This document shows positions 1-7,218 of a DNA stretch of 64,000 nt, one piece after another. Where the stretch lies: positions 86,319 through 150,318 of the forward strand of contig NZ_AWZT01000012.1 of NCBI RefSeq assembly GCF_000472525.1, read 5' to 3'. Positions within the stretch are counted from its first letter, which is position 1; every line of letters starts with the position of its first letter. The notes below the pieces were generated by a model. It ran no database searches. It was not told the origin of the DNA and worked only from the letters and a program-made list of their open reading frames with translations. A program made the translations under genes and the position numbers. This stretch comes from Paraburkholderia dilworthii (GTDB lineage: Bacteria > Pseudomonadota > Gammaproteobacteria > Burkholderiales > Burkholderiaceae).

Positions 1-94
1 GGTCAGGCAAAGGCTCAGGCTTGGGAGGGGTAACGACAACCGGCGATGACTCGCCGAACATGTCCAGCTGCCAGGCAGCCACATGCATTTCCAT
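1..94 (-). CDS. Partial hypothetical protein, N-terminus only
   Basis: An open frame on the minus strand starts with ATG at 94 and runs off the left edge. It begins MEMHVAAWQLDMFGES and continues into a proline-rich stretch. A GGAG ribosome-binding site lies about 8 bases upstream on the minus strand, which supports the start. It follows the 219-578 membrane gene in the same direction and could belong to the same transcript. Too little is present to name a family. Confidence 0.5.
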   Translation of the reverse strand, partial: MEMHVAAWQLDMFGESSPVVVTPPKPEPLPD

Positions 95-134
95 GAGATT
101 GCTCCGGTGGTGCCGGCAATCTCATGTCCCATGA

Positions 135-196
135 CCGGGAATGGGATTCCCGGCGGGGTAAGGTGCCGTCACCAGGGCGGAAGCCCAAGGTGACGG
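135..196. repeat. Two perfect inverted repeats between two minus-strand genes
   Basis: Two hairpins stand side by side. One has arms CCGGGAAT (135-142) and ATTCCCGG (146-153) with a 3-base loop. The other has arms CCGTCACC (166-173) and GGTGACGG (189-196) with an internal GGGC/GCCC pair. They lie between the gene ending at 219 and the gene starting at 94 on the minus strand. Neither has a run of T on either side, so a standard terminator is unlikely. They may be an RNA processing or attenuation structure or protein-binding sites. Confidence 0.4.
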
Positions 197-218
197 TAGG
201 TTCTTGCGGTGACCCGAC

Positions 219-578
219 TTACTGGGTACCGGTCTTGAAAGGAATGACGACGGCCGACTTGGCGTATTGCTTTGCCGGCGCAGGCGCTGCAACGCTGTCA
301 TTCGCTGCGGCCGAAGCGGTTACGTTTTCGACGCTTCCACTTGCGGCCATCTGACGGGATGCAAGCTTTTGCGCTTCTGCGCGTGCAGCTTCAGCTTCGG
401 CTTCCGCTGCTTCGATTGCCTTCGCCTTTTTCTTCATCTCCACCATCACCCAGCGTGCGCTGAGCAGAAGAAGGAATGCAGCGACGACAAATGAGATCGT
501 CGCGAAATACACGACGAAGCACAGTGCGACCAGCTTGCCAGGCGAGGTGATAGCGTTTCTAAACAGAACTTTCAGCAT
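219..578 (-). CDS. Small inner-membrane protein with cytoplasmic coiled coil
   Basis: A 119-residue protein. Residues about 15-42 are strongly hydrophobic (LVALCFVVYFATISFVVAAF and following) and predict one or two membrane passes. They are followed by an Ala/Glu/Lys-rich stretch (KKKAKAIEAAEAEAEAAR) that predicts a coiled coil, and a low-complexity Ala/Ser tail. A GGAGAG ribosome-binding site sits just before the ATG at 578. The strand matches the pilus/secretion operon, and the upstream region carries the 31-base repeat also found before that operon. This suggests a transfer accessory protein, but no family is recognised. Confidence 0.6.
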   Translation of the reverse strand: MLKVLFRNAITSPGKLVALCFVVYFATISFVVAAFLLLLSARWVMVEMKKKAKAIEAAEAEAEAARAEAQKLASRQMAASGSVENVTASAAANDSVAAPAPAKQYAKSAVVIPFKTGTQ

Positions 579-900
579 TTTTCTCTCCAGAAAAATTCAC
601 AAAGGAATGTCCGGACAACGTCCGGGGGTTTCGATGCTCAACGAGCAAGGAAACTCGGCGCCATGCGCTTTCGTCCGCGTCCGGCTTTTGGGGGGCGCGC
701 ACGGAAGGGCTGGCGTGTTGTCACGTCAGGCGGGGAAGGTAAGGAATAGGCGCGCGAGGGCCTGCACGCTACTTTCGATGCGTCGAGCCGACGCGGGAGA
801 TAGGACGAGGTTACCGGGGCCAGCGTTACTGAGAGCCCGGAATGCTCACGAACTTCATGCGGCTTACGCTTTTTCGCCGCCCACCATCGTCGTACCGCAG

Positions 901-931
901 GGACGAGCCGGCTCACGGTCTTAACACGGAA
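901..931. repeat. 31-base repeat, copy 1 (palindromic core)
   Basis: This sequence contains the core GAGCCGGCTCACGGTC and matches 22277-22307 with a single mismatch (A/C at the 26th base). Both copies have the same orientation and both lie upstream of a minus-strand gene set (start 578 here, start 22162 there). The 22501-22522 palindrome contains the same core. The likely role is a shared operator or activator site of the transfer genes. The flanking 579-900 and 954-1032 hold no convincing gene; a 133-codon minus frame at 638-1039 looks like a chance open frame in GC-rich DNA. Confidence 0.6.
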
Positions 932-953
932 AGCTCCAGAAAAACTGGAGCTT
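931..953. terminator. Hairpin next to 31-base repeat, possible terminator or attenuator
   Basis: Arms AAGCTCCAG (931-939) and CTGGAGCTT (945-953) are separated by five A residues. On the plus strand it is followed by only TTCGG, and on the minus strand by TCCG, so the U tract is weak. It adjoins the 31-base repeat and could terminate or attenuate a minus-strand transcript leading to 578. Confidence 0.35.
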
Positions 954-1032
954 TTCGGGCTGCAATGTGAGGGTGGAGATTCTCCGCCCCTTGGAACCGG
1001 TCGCTTGACTTTGTCATCCTCCTGGCAAGCTT

Positions 1033-1060
1033 GACTCACCGTCTGATATTGGAGTGAGTC
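1033..1060 (+). promoter_or_regulatory. Inverted repeat covering the NERD gene ribosome-binding site
   Basis: Arms GACTCAC (1033-1039) and GTGAGTC (1054-1060) end exactly at the ATG of the next gene. The right arm overlaps the region just after GGAG (1051-1054). It may be a repressor site, or an mRNA hairpin that hides the ribosome-binding site. Confidence 0.4.
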
Positions 1061-1765
1061 ATGAGTACAAGCCTGTGGATCCTGGCCGCGGTTGCCTTCG
1101 TTGCATGGCGGACCTTACGTGCACGCGGTCTCAACCCACGCGCCAGGGAGGAGTCGCCGCTCCGAAAGATCCGCAACGACCGTAGTGGCGACGAAGGCGA
1201 GGCGCGCGTTCAGGCCGAGTTGTTGGATATCCTCACCTGGCTTTGCGGCCGGAACTTCTACTTGCACTGCGGCCCTGTCCTGCTCAACCATGCGCCCGGC
1301 ACAGAGTTTCCCACCGCCGAGGTCGACCATCTTGCGATCACGCCCTTCGGGATTTTCGTCTTCGAGACGAAGAACTGGACGGGTCTGATCAAGCCAGGGC
1401 CGAGTGCGGAGGTGTTGATACGTATCGGCGCCGACGGTGAGCCGCAGGCGCGCAAGTCCCCGCTCAGCCAGAACCGCTCGAAACTTGCGTTCCTGCGCGG
1501 GATATTGCCGCCGGTGTGGTTCATAGAAGGCGCGGGCGTATTCGCTAGCGACAGTTGTGTCCTATCGCCGGAACTGCCCGTCAACATCGTACGCCGCGCC
1601 GACTTGCGCCAGTGGCTAAGGGACAGGCGCGCTCGGCACGCAGCGAGCACAACGATTCCGATAAATGTAGCGGCTGCATGGCATGCCATCCAGCGAATTG
1701 CCACCGCAGACGATGCGGCCGTTAGAAAGCATCGCGAAAGGCTGAGGGTTAGCCCTAAAAAATAG
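1061..1765 (+). CDS. NERD-domain (nuclease-related) protein
   Basis: A 234-residue protein with a short N-terminal hydrophobic segment (SLWILAAVAFVAW) followed by a NERD domain. The hallmark pieces are GDEGEARVQAEL near residue 43, EVDHLAITPFGIFVFETKNW near residues 87-106 (the E-D...E-x-K core of this nuclease-like fold), and a conserved QN motif (SQNRSKL). The NERD family is related to PD-(D/E)xK nucleases and is often found on plasmids and near helicases; its activity is poorly known. The start is supported by GGAG six bases upstream. It is transcribed away from the 579-900 region, alone. Confidence 0.75.
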   Translation: MSTSLWILAAVAFVAWRTLRARGLNPRAREESPLRKIRNDRSGDEGEARVQAELLDILTWLCGRNFYLHCGPVLLNHAPGTEFPTAEVDHLAITPFGIFVFETKNWTGLIKPGPSAEVLIRIGADGEPQARKSPLSQNRSKLAFLRGILPPVWFIEGAGVFASDSCVLSPELPVNIVRRADLRQWLRDRRARHAASTTIPINVAAAWHAIQRIATADDAAVRKHRERLRVSPKK

Positions 1766-2001
1766 CCGCTTCTTTCCTAAAGTTTTAGTCGGTTTTGCCG
1801 AATCTAAACGTTTGCTTCGGCATATTTGTCTGATGTATCCGTCAAAGACGGCTATTTTTCTGCCGCTTTCCGGAATGACGGGCAGGAAACGAAGCGTAAT
1901 CTGGACTGGAGTTCCGGGGAACTCCAAGAGACTCGCAGGTTAAGAGTCGAACGCCCGTTCGGATGTGCGCCCAAAAGAGCGATCAACTAAAGGCTTCCGC
2001 A

Positions 2002-2139
2002 ATGAAAAATGAGAAATACCTTCGCCCTCCCCAGACTGAACGCTTTCTGGCCGAAAGGGCATCTTCTCCGGTCATGACGTCCAACTGCGTCCGCCGCGCA
2101 CGGCGTCATGCAGCATCGAAAACATATTGCGGGAAATGA
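2002..2139 (+). CDS. Possible 45-residue leader ORF before the coiled-coil gene
   Basis: A short frame starts ATG at 2002 (MKNEKYLRPPQTERFLAERA), with AAAGG about 8 bases upstream. It ends at TGA 2137-2139, overlapping the region where the next gene starts. The arrangement could couple translation to the 2142 gene. The product is basic and matches no family I know. The rest of 1766-2001 shows no gene. It may be spurious. Confidence 0.3.
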   Translation: MKNEKYLRPPQTERFLAERASSPVMTSNCVRRARRHAASKTYCGK

Positions 2140-2141
2140 AC

Positions 2142-3386
2142 ATGAGCCATCCACAAGCGCTGCAAAATACCAACGAGCCAGAGTTCGACCCGACCGTGCC
2201 TGAGGGGGACGACAACGGCGCCGACCTGGCGGCCGCTGAGTCCACACCGCTGGCGTTCGCTCACGTACCGGACGAGTCCGAGATTTCGCATACCGTACGC
2301 CAGTTTTTCGGCAACGAGATCCCGGAGTCGCTGCGGGCGATCATCGCATCCGAAAGCAATGAAATCGCGCACTCAACTAGGAAGATTCTCGAAGAACATA
2401 TGCGCATTGGGGGCATCCTCTTCAATCTGCGCAGCCGGATCGAGAGCCACTTCGCTGCATCGCAGGGCGACACCCGGCACGTACGCAACAAGGCAGCACA
2501 ACTGTTCTACCGCTACGTAGAAAAGGCATTCCGGAAAAAACAAGACACCGTCAAGGTCTACATCCGTTCCTACCTACGCTTCAGCACTAACGCCGGCGCC
2601 GTCGAAATGCTGACGATCACTGACATGCAGATGCTTGTAAGCCAAGATGATGAAGTAATCGACGCGGTGCTGGCGGCAAAGAAAGAGAACCCCGACCTGT
2701 CTAAGCGCGAAGTCAAGAAAATCATCGAGAGCTACAAGGCCAAACTCGCCGAGAAAGACGCGAGCCTTGATGTGGTGAAAAGCCAATTGTCCGAGATCGT
2801 CGGCCAACTCGACGACGTTCGCAATGAAAACCAGTACCTCACCGAAGAAACAAAGCACCTGCGTCTGCAGATCGAGCAGGACAAGGAAAAGAACAAAAAA
2901 ACGATGGTCGATCTTGACGGCGCGAATCGTTCCGTCAGCACGATGCACACCGAGATATCCAGGCTTGAACGGGAGCGCGACACCTTGCTCCGTCAACTTG
3001 CCGAGGCGGCCAAGCGAGTTCAGACGAAGGAAGTCATCGTCAGCGGACCGTCCGAGAACATCAAGCACCTGCAGGAAGCGGCGGACGGCCTCATGGCACA
3101 GGTGAAGGAAGCAACTTCGCAGATGGAAAGCCTACAGGCCGAGGTCGCTCTGCTGGAAGAACGGCGCAAGCAGCAACTGGCCGAGATCGAATCGAAAGAG
3201 GCTATCGAGCGACACATCCGGGAACTCATGAACGACTTTGGTTCGTTCATGCAGAAATACAAGACGGCCCAGTTGCTCGTCACGGCCGGCGGTTCGGTCG
3301 CACCCTTCGCCAATCTTTTTGCAGCCTTTGCAGATCATGTCGGCACCTTCCACCAGGAGTTACTTGCCGCCGCCAACGCCGCGTGA
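2142..3386 (+). CDS. Coiled-coil DNA-binding-like protein (KfrA-like layout)
   Basis: About 414 residues from ATG 2142, chosen because GCGGGAA lies about 6 bases before it; the frame stays open upstream to a TTG at 2127. The N-terminal half has an alpha-helical region (SNEIAHSTRKILEEHMRIGG and RNKAAQLFYRYVEKAFRKKQ), loosely like plasmid DUF3102/KfrA-type proteins. From about residue 195 to 380 it is a long charged coiled coil with heptad-like Leu and Glu/Lys/Gln content (VKSQLSEIVGQLDDVRNENQ). The next gene is the FlhC-like regulator, 40 bases downstream, so both are probably co-transcribed. KfrA-type proteins organise or stabilise plasmids; whether this one does, or is a partner of the FlhC-like protein, is inference. 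Confidence 0.55.
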   Translation: MSHPQALQNTNEPEFDPTVPEGDDNGADLAAAESTPLAFAHVPDESEISHTVRQFFGNEIPESLRAIIASESNEIAHSTRKILEEHMRIGGILFNLRSRIESHFAASQGDTRHVRNKAAQLFYRYVEKAFRKKQDTVKVYIRSYLRFSTNAGAVEMLTITDMQMLVSQDDEVIDAVLAAKKENPDLSKREVKKIIESYKAKLAEKDASLDVVKSQLSEIVGQLDDVRNENQYLTEETKHLRLQIEQDKEKNKKTMVDLDGANRSVSTMHTEISRLERERDTLLRQLAEAAKRVQTKEVIVSGPSENIKHLQEAADGLMAQVKEATSQMESLQAEVALLEERRKQQLAEIESKEAIERHIRELMNDFGSFMQKYKTAQLLVTAGGSVAPFANLFAAFADHVGTFHQELLAAANAA

Positions 3387-3426
3387 TTCCCCGCCCGCCC
3401 AGCAACGAGAGATACAGGTTGTAGAA

Positions 3427-4614
3427 ATGGAAATTAAAGAAAATTATCGGGCCGTCGACCGCCTTTACGTCCCGGATTGGCTCACCGAACAGATCCAGGT
3501 CGCGAACTTCAACATGGTTGATCACATGAAGTGGCTGCTGCAGCAGAACAGTCGCTTCAACGACGTGTTTAACGTCGAACTGAAGGATCTTGACCAGCTT
3601 CAGCTGAATCAATCGTCGCTTCGCAACCTTTTGCGCGCACCGTTCCTGATGGTCGAGCCAACTCTTCAGGCCGTCGAGGACTGGCGCTGTTTTGTCGACG
3701 ACACAGCGACCACGGTGGCGGTGGATATCCTGCGAAGGAAAACACCGGAACTTGACGCATTGGCATCGTATGCTGTCGGGCACCAGAACGTGGCGTTCCT
3801 TTCGCTTGTGACGCAGATTCTCAATATGAGCGTGCTTGCCGCGCCATTACTCGGCATTACGACCGAAGTGGCAAAGTACCTACTCACAGTCCCCTCCTAT
3901 CGACTCAATCTCGCCTTGCAGCGCATGAACGGCCTGCCGCTCTTCCGCTGGCGCTTTAACAGCCAGTCGTTCTGGTATGAGTTCGTCGGTAGCACATTGA
4001 CCGACGAGATGATTGCGCATCAGATCATGTTCACGTCGCCGGCGCGGGCGGGTGATCTTCCAAGCGACGCGCGATGGGGCGAACTTCGACTGGGCCGCGC
4101 AAAGAACGAGGCATTCGCCGGCGCCCTGCTTGCTTATGGGTTGCGAGCATCGACGGCCACCGCCCTGTTCAACCTCACGCAGAACCAGATGCGCGGGTTG
4201 TACTTCAAGATCCACGGCAAAAGCTCACCCTGTGGCAATACCGCAAACTCCCTCCCATGGTTCGTTGAAACTCCCCAGCATCGACTGCACGCCACGGTCT
4301 ATGCATGGCTTTACCGCTCGGCGGTAGCAATGGGCGCTCTGCCGCCCGAGGCACTGATCGCGACCAACGACGTATATGACCGCCTGTTTGGCGGTAACCG
4401 GGTGATATCGGCCGATCGCGGCTGGAATCTTATCCGGTCAATGGCGGCCGATACGCGTCTCACGACCGCACCCTGCCGGTCGTGCACCACTCACTACGTC
4501 GTCTCGAACAACGACGCCAAGATCGAAATGCATAACCGGTTCACTTGTCCCGCGTGCCAGCAACAGCTTGGTATGAAACGTCGCGCCAGGCGGAGAAAGG
4601 CCAATGACGCCTGA
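3427..4614 (+). CDS. FlhC/SetC-like transcriptional activator with long N-terminal extension
   Basis: 395 residues from ATG 3427 (MEIKENYRAVDRLYVPDWL). The C-terminal ~190 residues follow the FlhC layout: a helical part with LTQNQMRGLYFKIHGKSSP (compare SRGRLIKLYKEL...GSPP in FlhC), W-F and Y-A-W-L-Y-R elements, then RGWNLIRSMAADTRL followed by a zinc site C-R-S-C ... C-P-A-C, as in FlhC (RAWTLVRF...CNCC...CSLC). FlhC family members SetC and AcaC, with SetD/AcaD, are master activators of conjugation in SXT/R391 elements and IncC plasmids. The ~200-residue N-terminal part is not in FlhC. The neighbouring secretion/pilus operon is the obvious target, but this is inference. No FlhD-size partner is seen next to it. 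Confidence 0.6.
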   Translation: MEIKENYRAVDRLYVPDWLTEQIQVANFNMVDHMKWLLQQNSRFNDVFNVELKDLDQLQLNQSSLRNLLRAPFLMVEPTLQAVEDWRCFVDDTATTVAVDILRRKTPELDALASYAVGHQNVAFLSLVTQILNMSVLAAPLLGITTEVAKYLLTVPSYRLNLALQRMNGLPLFRWRFNSQSFWYEFVGSTLTDEMIAHQIMFTSPARAGDLPSDARWGELRLGRAKNEAFAGALLAYGLRASTATALFNLTQNQMRGLYFKIHGKSSPCGNTANSLPWFVETPQHRLHATVYAWLYRSAVAMGALPPEALIATNDVYDRLFGGNRVISADRGWNLIRSMAADTRLTTAPCRSCTTHYVVSNNDAKIEMHNRFTCPACQQQLGMKRRARRRKANDA

Positions 4615-4783
4615 CACCGCGCTCAACGAGTTGCCTGCAGGGCTCGTCATTTTCAGCACCGACGGCAAGACCCAGTTCGGTTGGCAAAATCCGGAGACTG
4701 GGGCTTTTCACGCCGAAGATGACGGACACGTGATCGCGAACGCTGTCGGCGCAGTTGCGTGGCATGCCGGGATCATGCATTGA
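4604..4783 (+). CDS. Small hypothetical protein, 59 residues
   Basis: ATG at 4604 overlaps the last 11 bases of the FlhC-like gene, suggesting translational coupling. The product begins MTPDTALNELPAGLVIFSTD, is acidic, and has the look of a small folded domain (FGWQNPETGAFHAEDDGHV). It was too short for a usual length cutoff. A GGAGAAAGG ribosome-binding site precedes the start. No family recognised. Confidence 0.5.
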   Translation: MTPDTALNELPAGLVIFSTDGKTQFGWQNPETGAFHAEDDGHVIANAVGAVAWHAGIMH

Positions 4784-4802
4784 GTTGAAGAGGATGGGCC
4801 CA

Positions 4803-5171
4803 ATGAAAATGCAAGACTTTGATTACCTTGCGCGGGAAAGTAACGCGGCATGGCTCGATGGTCGCGGAGACGGTCGGTTTGACCGCTACGAGCAGTTCTA
4901 TCACAGTGAGCGGGCTCAAACGGCGGACAAATTCGACCTCGAAAAGATCAACGAGGAGTATGGCGATTGGTCCGCGGCACGGCCATCGCGACTCCTCTCT
5001 GCTTTGAGCGCGCCATGGTTCGGTCGCGTCGCGATCGCTCTTTTCAGCTTGTACATGGGCTGCCACCTGGTGCCCGGGTTCGCTAAGGCAATGCCCGAAG
5101 CTACGGGGTTGGCCCTGGTCGTCGCCTTCATCGGTCTTCGCATATTCCACCGGCGCCGCAAGCGCCGCTGA
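4803..5171 (+). CDS. Small membrane protein, 122 residues
   Basis: Start ATG 4803 (MKMQDFDYLARESNAAW) with AGAGGA about 8 bases upstream; an ATG at 4794 is also possible. The N-terminal ~65 residues are charged and soluble. Then come two hydrophobic segments (VAIALFSLYMGCHLVPGF and ATGLALVVAFIGLRIF), ending in a basic tail HRRRKRR that should stay in the cytoplasm. It follows the FlhC-like gene and the 59-residue gene with short spacing, so it is probably the last gene of that operon. Function unknown. Confidence 0.55.
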   Translation: MKMQDFDYLARESNAAWLDGRGDGRFDRYEQFYHSERAQTADKFDLEKINEEYGDWSAARPSRLLSALSAPWFGRVAIALFSLYMGCHLVPGFAKAMPEATGLALVVAFIGLRIFHRRRKRR

Positions 5172-5310
5172 GAGCCCGCCACTGGCTCGCTTTCTTACTT
5201 ACGGCGCATAGGGCTCAACATTGGCCGTATTTTTCCGTTAACCCATGGGATCACGCCCGAAATATGGCGTCTGCGCTAACCGTCCAATAGGTACCGCAAC
5301 TGACGGCGAC

Positions 5311-5337
5311 TTGACTTTCGTTGCCGCTCTATAAGAT
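5311..5337 (+). promoter_or_regulatory. Candidate sigma-70 promoter of the CAP lipoprotein gene
   Basis: TTGACT (5311-5316) and TAAGAT (5332-5337) are separated by 15 bases, 54 bases before the ATG at 5392. The same TTGACA-15-TAAGAT layout occurs at 22767-22793 before the KorB-like gene. The 15-base spacing is short for sigma-70, so this is tentative. The remaining intergenic 5172-5310 shows nothing else. Confidence 0.4.
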
Positions 5338-5391
5338 GAAATCAAGGTCGCGCAAGGGGCACGGCCACATGACAATCGAGGAAGCAGAACA

Positions 5392-6462
5392 ATGAACCAC
5401 AAGAAGACCTCAGCACTGACCGCCTTTTCGTTCGCCGCGGCAGTAGCGCTGTCGGCCTGCGGCGGCGGTGGCGGAAGCAGTGGCTCGGGAGCGGCTGCAC
5501 CGGCTACGACACCGTCTGGCGCCGGCAATCTGCAAACGTCGGTACCGGCACCGACCTACGCCGGCAGCACCGCTCAAGCCGCAATCTTTTCGCAACTGAA
5601 TGCCTACCGTTCGGCAATGGGCGTCGGTCTGCTGAAGCAGGATTCAGTGCTCGATACATCATCGGCAGCGCACGCGTTGTATCTGGTCACGAATCTGGCG
5701 ACCAGCAATATCACAGCCGTCACACATAACGAAATCTCGACCAACGCTAACTACTATGAAGCCACGCCCCTTAGCCGTGCTCGAAAGGCCGGTGCGCCGG
5801 TTACCGAGTGGATTGGCGAGAACGCGGCAGTCGGTTTGGCTCAATCGACAGGAGACGCAAACGGCAGTGACTGCCTTGGGCAGGCCTTGAACTCTGTTTA
5901 CCACCTTCAGGGGGCAACATCCACCCAGGAGACGGTCGGTATTGGCTTGGTGACCTATGCTCCCCAGGGCACATACGGTTGTGTGCTCGACTTCGGCCAG
6001 ACAACAAACGTCGCGGGTTCGCCTGCCGATAACGGGTTCTACACAGCCGCTGGACAGCAGATGGCGGCAACAGCGATCGCTATTTCCCCGTACGACGGGG
6101 AAACCAACGTGGCACGCGCAATGGTCGCGGAAAGCCCGAATCCCGCGCCGGACGTTGCGTCGCCCGGCCGTCCGGTCCTGATCCGCGTTAGGGCGGATCA
6201 AATGGGCGACTCCCTGACTGTCACCAGCTTTACTTTGACTGGCAACGGCGCAACCGTCCCTGCACGTGTCATAGTTCCGGCCGCAGCAATGACGGGATCG
6301 ACAGGTGCAACAGCCGATGTGAATGGAGAATTGTTCCCGGGCGTCGCTGTGTTACTGCCGCTCTCCCCGCTCGCGGCCAAGACGACATACACGGTGACGT
6401 TTTCCGGCCAGCGTGACGGCAAGCCGATCACAAAGACCGCGACGTTCACAACGGGCTCGTGA
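5392..6462 (+). CDS. CAP/SCP-domain lipoprotein
   Basis: 356 residues. The N-terminus is a lipoprotein signal ending in LSAC followed by a glycine/serine-rich linker, so the protein should be anchored to a membrane, probably the outer one. The central domain (about 60-210) looks like the CAP/SCP superfamily: IFSQLNAYRSAMGVGLLKQD, SAAHALYLVTN, THNE and EWIGENAAVG, which correspond to the usual helix, His and GEN elements. The C-terminal ~140 residues predict beta-sandwich (ALTVTSFTLTG-type strands, TYTVTFSG). It stands alone, with its own promoter and a terminator after it. The role is unknown; bacterial CAP proteins are secreted and little studied. Confidence 0.7.
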   Translation: MNHKKTSALTAFSFAAAVALSACGGGGGSSGSGAAAPATTPSGAGNLQTSVPAPTYAGSTAQAAIFSQLNAYRSAMGVGLLKQDSVLDTSSAAHALYLVTNLATSNITAVTHNEISTNANYYEATPLSRARKAGAPVTEWIGENAAVGLAQSTGDANGSDCLGQALNSVYHLQGATSTQETVGIGLVTYAPQGTYGCVLDFGQTTNVAGSPADNGFYTAAGQQMAATAIAISPYDGETNVARAMVAESPNPAPDVASPGRPVLIRVRADQMGDSLTVTSFTLTGNGATVPARVIVPAAAMTGSTGATADVNGELFPGVAVLLPLSPLAAKTTYTVTFSGQRDGKPITKTATFTTGS

Positions 6463-6481
6463 TCGCACATCAACATCAAAG

Positions 6482-6510
6482 AAAAAGCGCCCGATGGGCG
6501 CTTTTTTTTT
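6482..6510. terminator. Bidirectional rho-independent terminator
   Basis: Stem GCGCCC/GGGCGC with loop GAT, preceded by AAAAA and followed by a run of at least nine T. It serves the CAP lipoprotein gene on the plus strand and the pilus operon on the minus strand, which converge here. Confidence 0.85.
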
Positions 6511-6522
6511 CTTACTACTTGT

Positions 6523-7206
6523 TCAACCGCCGCTGCCGCCGTCACCGCCGCCGTCGTAGCCAAACGGCATCATGTAGTCGTACCCTGTCAGATTCGACGT
6601 TCCGCTTTGAAACCAGCAGACGCCGTTGTTTCCGCTCGCCCCGAGGTCAGGGATGTAATAGAAATCGGCGGGGCCTACTCCACCTGGCCCTGTCGAACCC
6701 CAGCCCCCGCCCTGGAACTGCGGTGAGTACGGGTTGGAGGCGGTAACGGGGTATGGCCCCTGCATGGTCCCCCACGGGCCATAATGCACTCCCGCTCGGG
6801 CCGCATAGTTACTTATGGCGGTCTCGCAGATTGCTGCCAGGTTGCCTGGAGGTTGAGTCGGCGGCGGCGGGGTTTGTGGAGCGGAGCACCCGGGCGAAGT
6901 CCAACCCGAACCAGTCCATGTGGGCGGCGACGTTTGCGTGAAGTTGGCAGGGCACGTCGGCGGCGCTTGATAGTTGCACTGCGGCGCTGAGTATTGCGAC
7001 CCGATCCATTGCGCCGGTGCTGCCGTCGTCCATCCAGGCTGATCAGGACACGTGGGAGGCGCCTCCCATGCGGTCGTCAGATGCCCGACACATGTCGAAT
7101 CCTGATTGTTCACCGAGCACAAAACCGGCCCCGCCATTGCTGCGCTGCTGGCCGTCGCGATCCCCGTAAGCACGGCGATCCATATGAAAATCCTGGCGAA
7201 GCTCAT
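6523..7206 (-). CDS. Secreted Cys/Pro/Trp-rich protein at end of pilus operon
   Basis: 227 residues with a signal peptide (IFIWIAVLTGIATASSAAMA). After it are two degenerate repeats of the type P-P-T-C-P...W...P-x-C (APPTCPDQPGW... and APPTCPANFTQ...), then a P-P-P-P-T-Q-P-P linker and a C-terminal region rich in Gly, Tyr and Trp that ends in GGGDGGSGG. Cysteines suggest disulfides in the periplasm or outside. It is 12 bases downstream of the PilV-like gene and last before the terminator, so it may be a pilus-associated surface or adhesin component. No family recognised. Confidence 0.6.
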   Translation of the reverse strand: MSFARIFIWIAVLTGIATASSAAMAGPVLCSVNNQDSTCVGHLTTAWEAPPTCPDQPGWTTAAPAQWIGSQYSAPQCNYQAPPTCPANFTQTSPPTWTGSGWTSPGCSAPQTPPPPTQPPGNLAAICETAISNYAARAGVHYGPWGTMQGPYPVTASNPYSPQFQGGGWGSTGPGGVGPADFYYIPDLGASGNNGVCWFQSGTSNLTGYDYMMPFGYDGGGDGGSGG

Positions 7207-7218
7207 TTCCCGTCCTCT

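Noticed and set aside
638..1039. 133-codon minus-strand frame
   Set aside because: Composition rich in Arg, Pro and Ser, no ribosome-binding site, covers the repeat and hairpin at 901-953.
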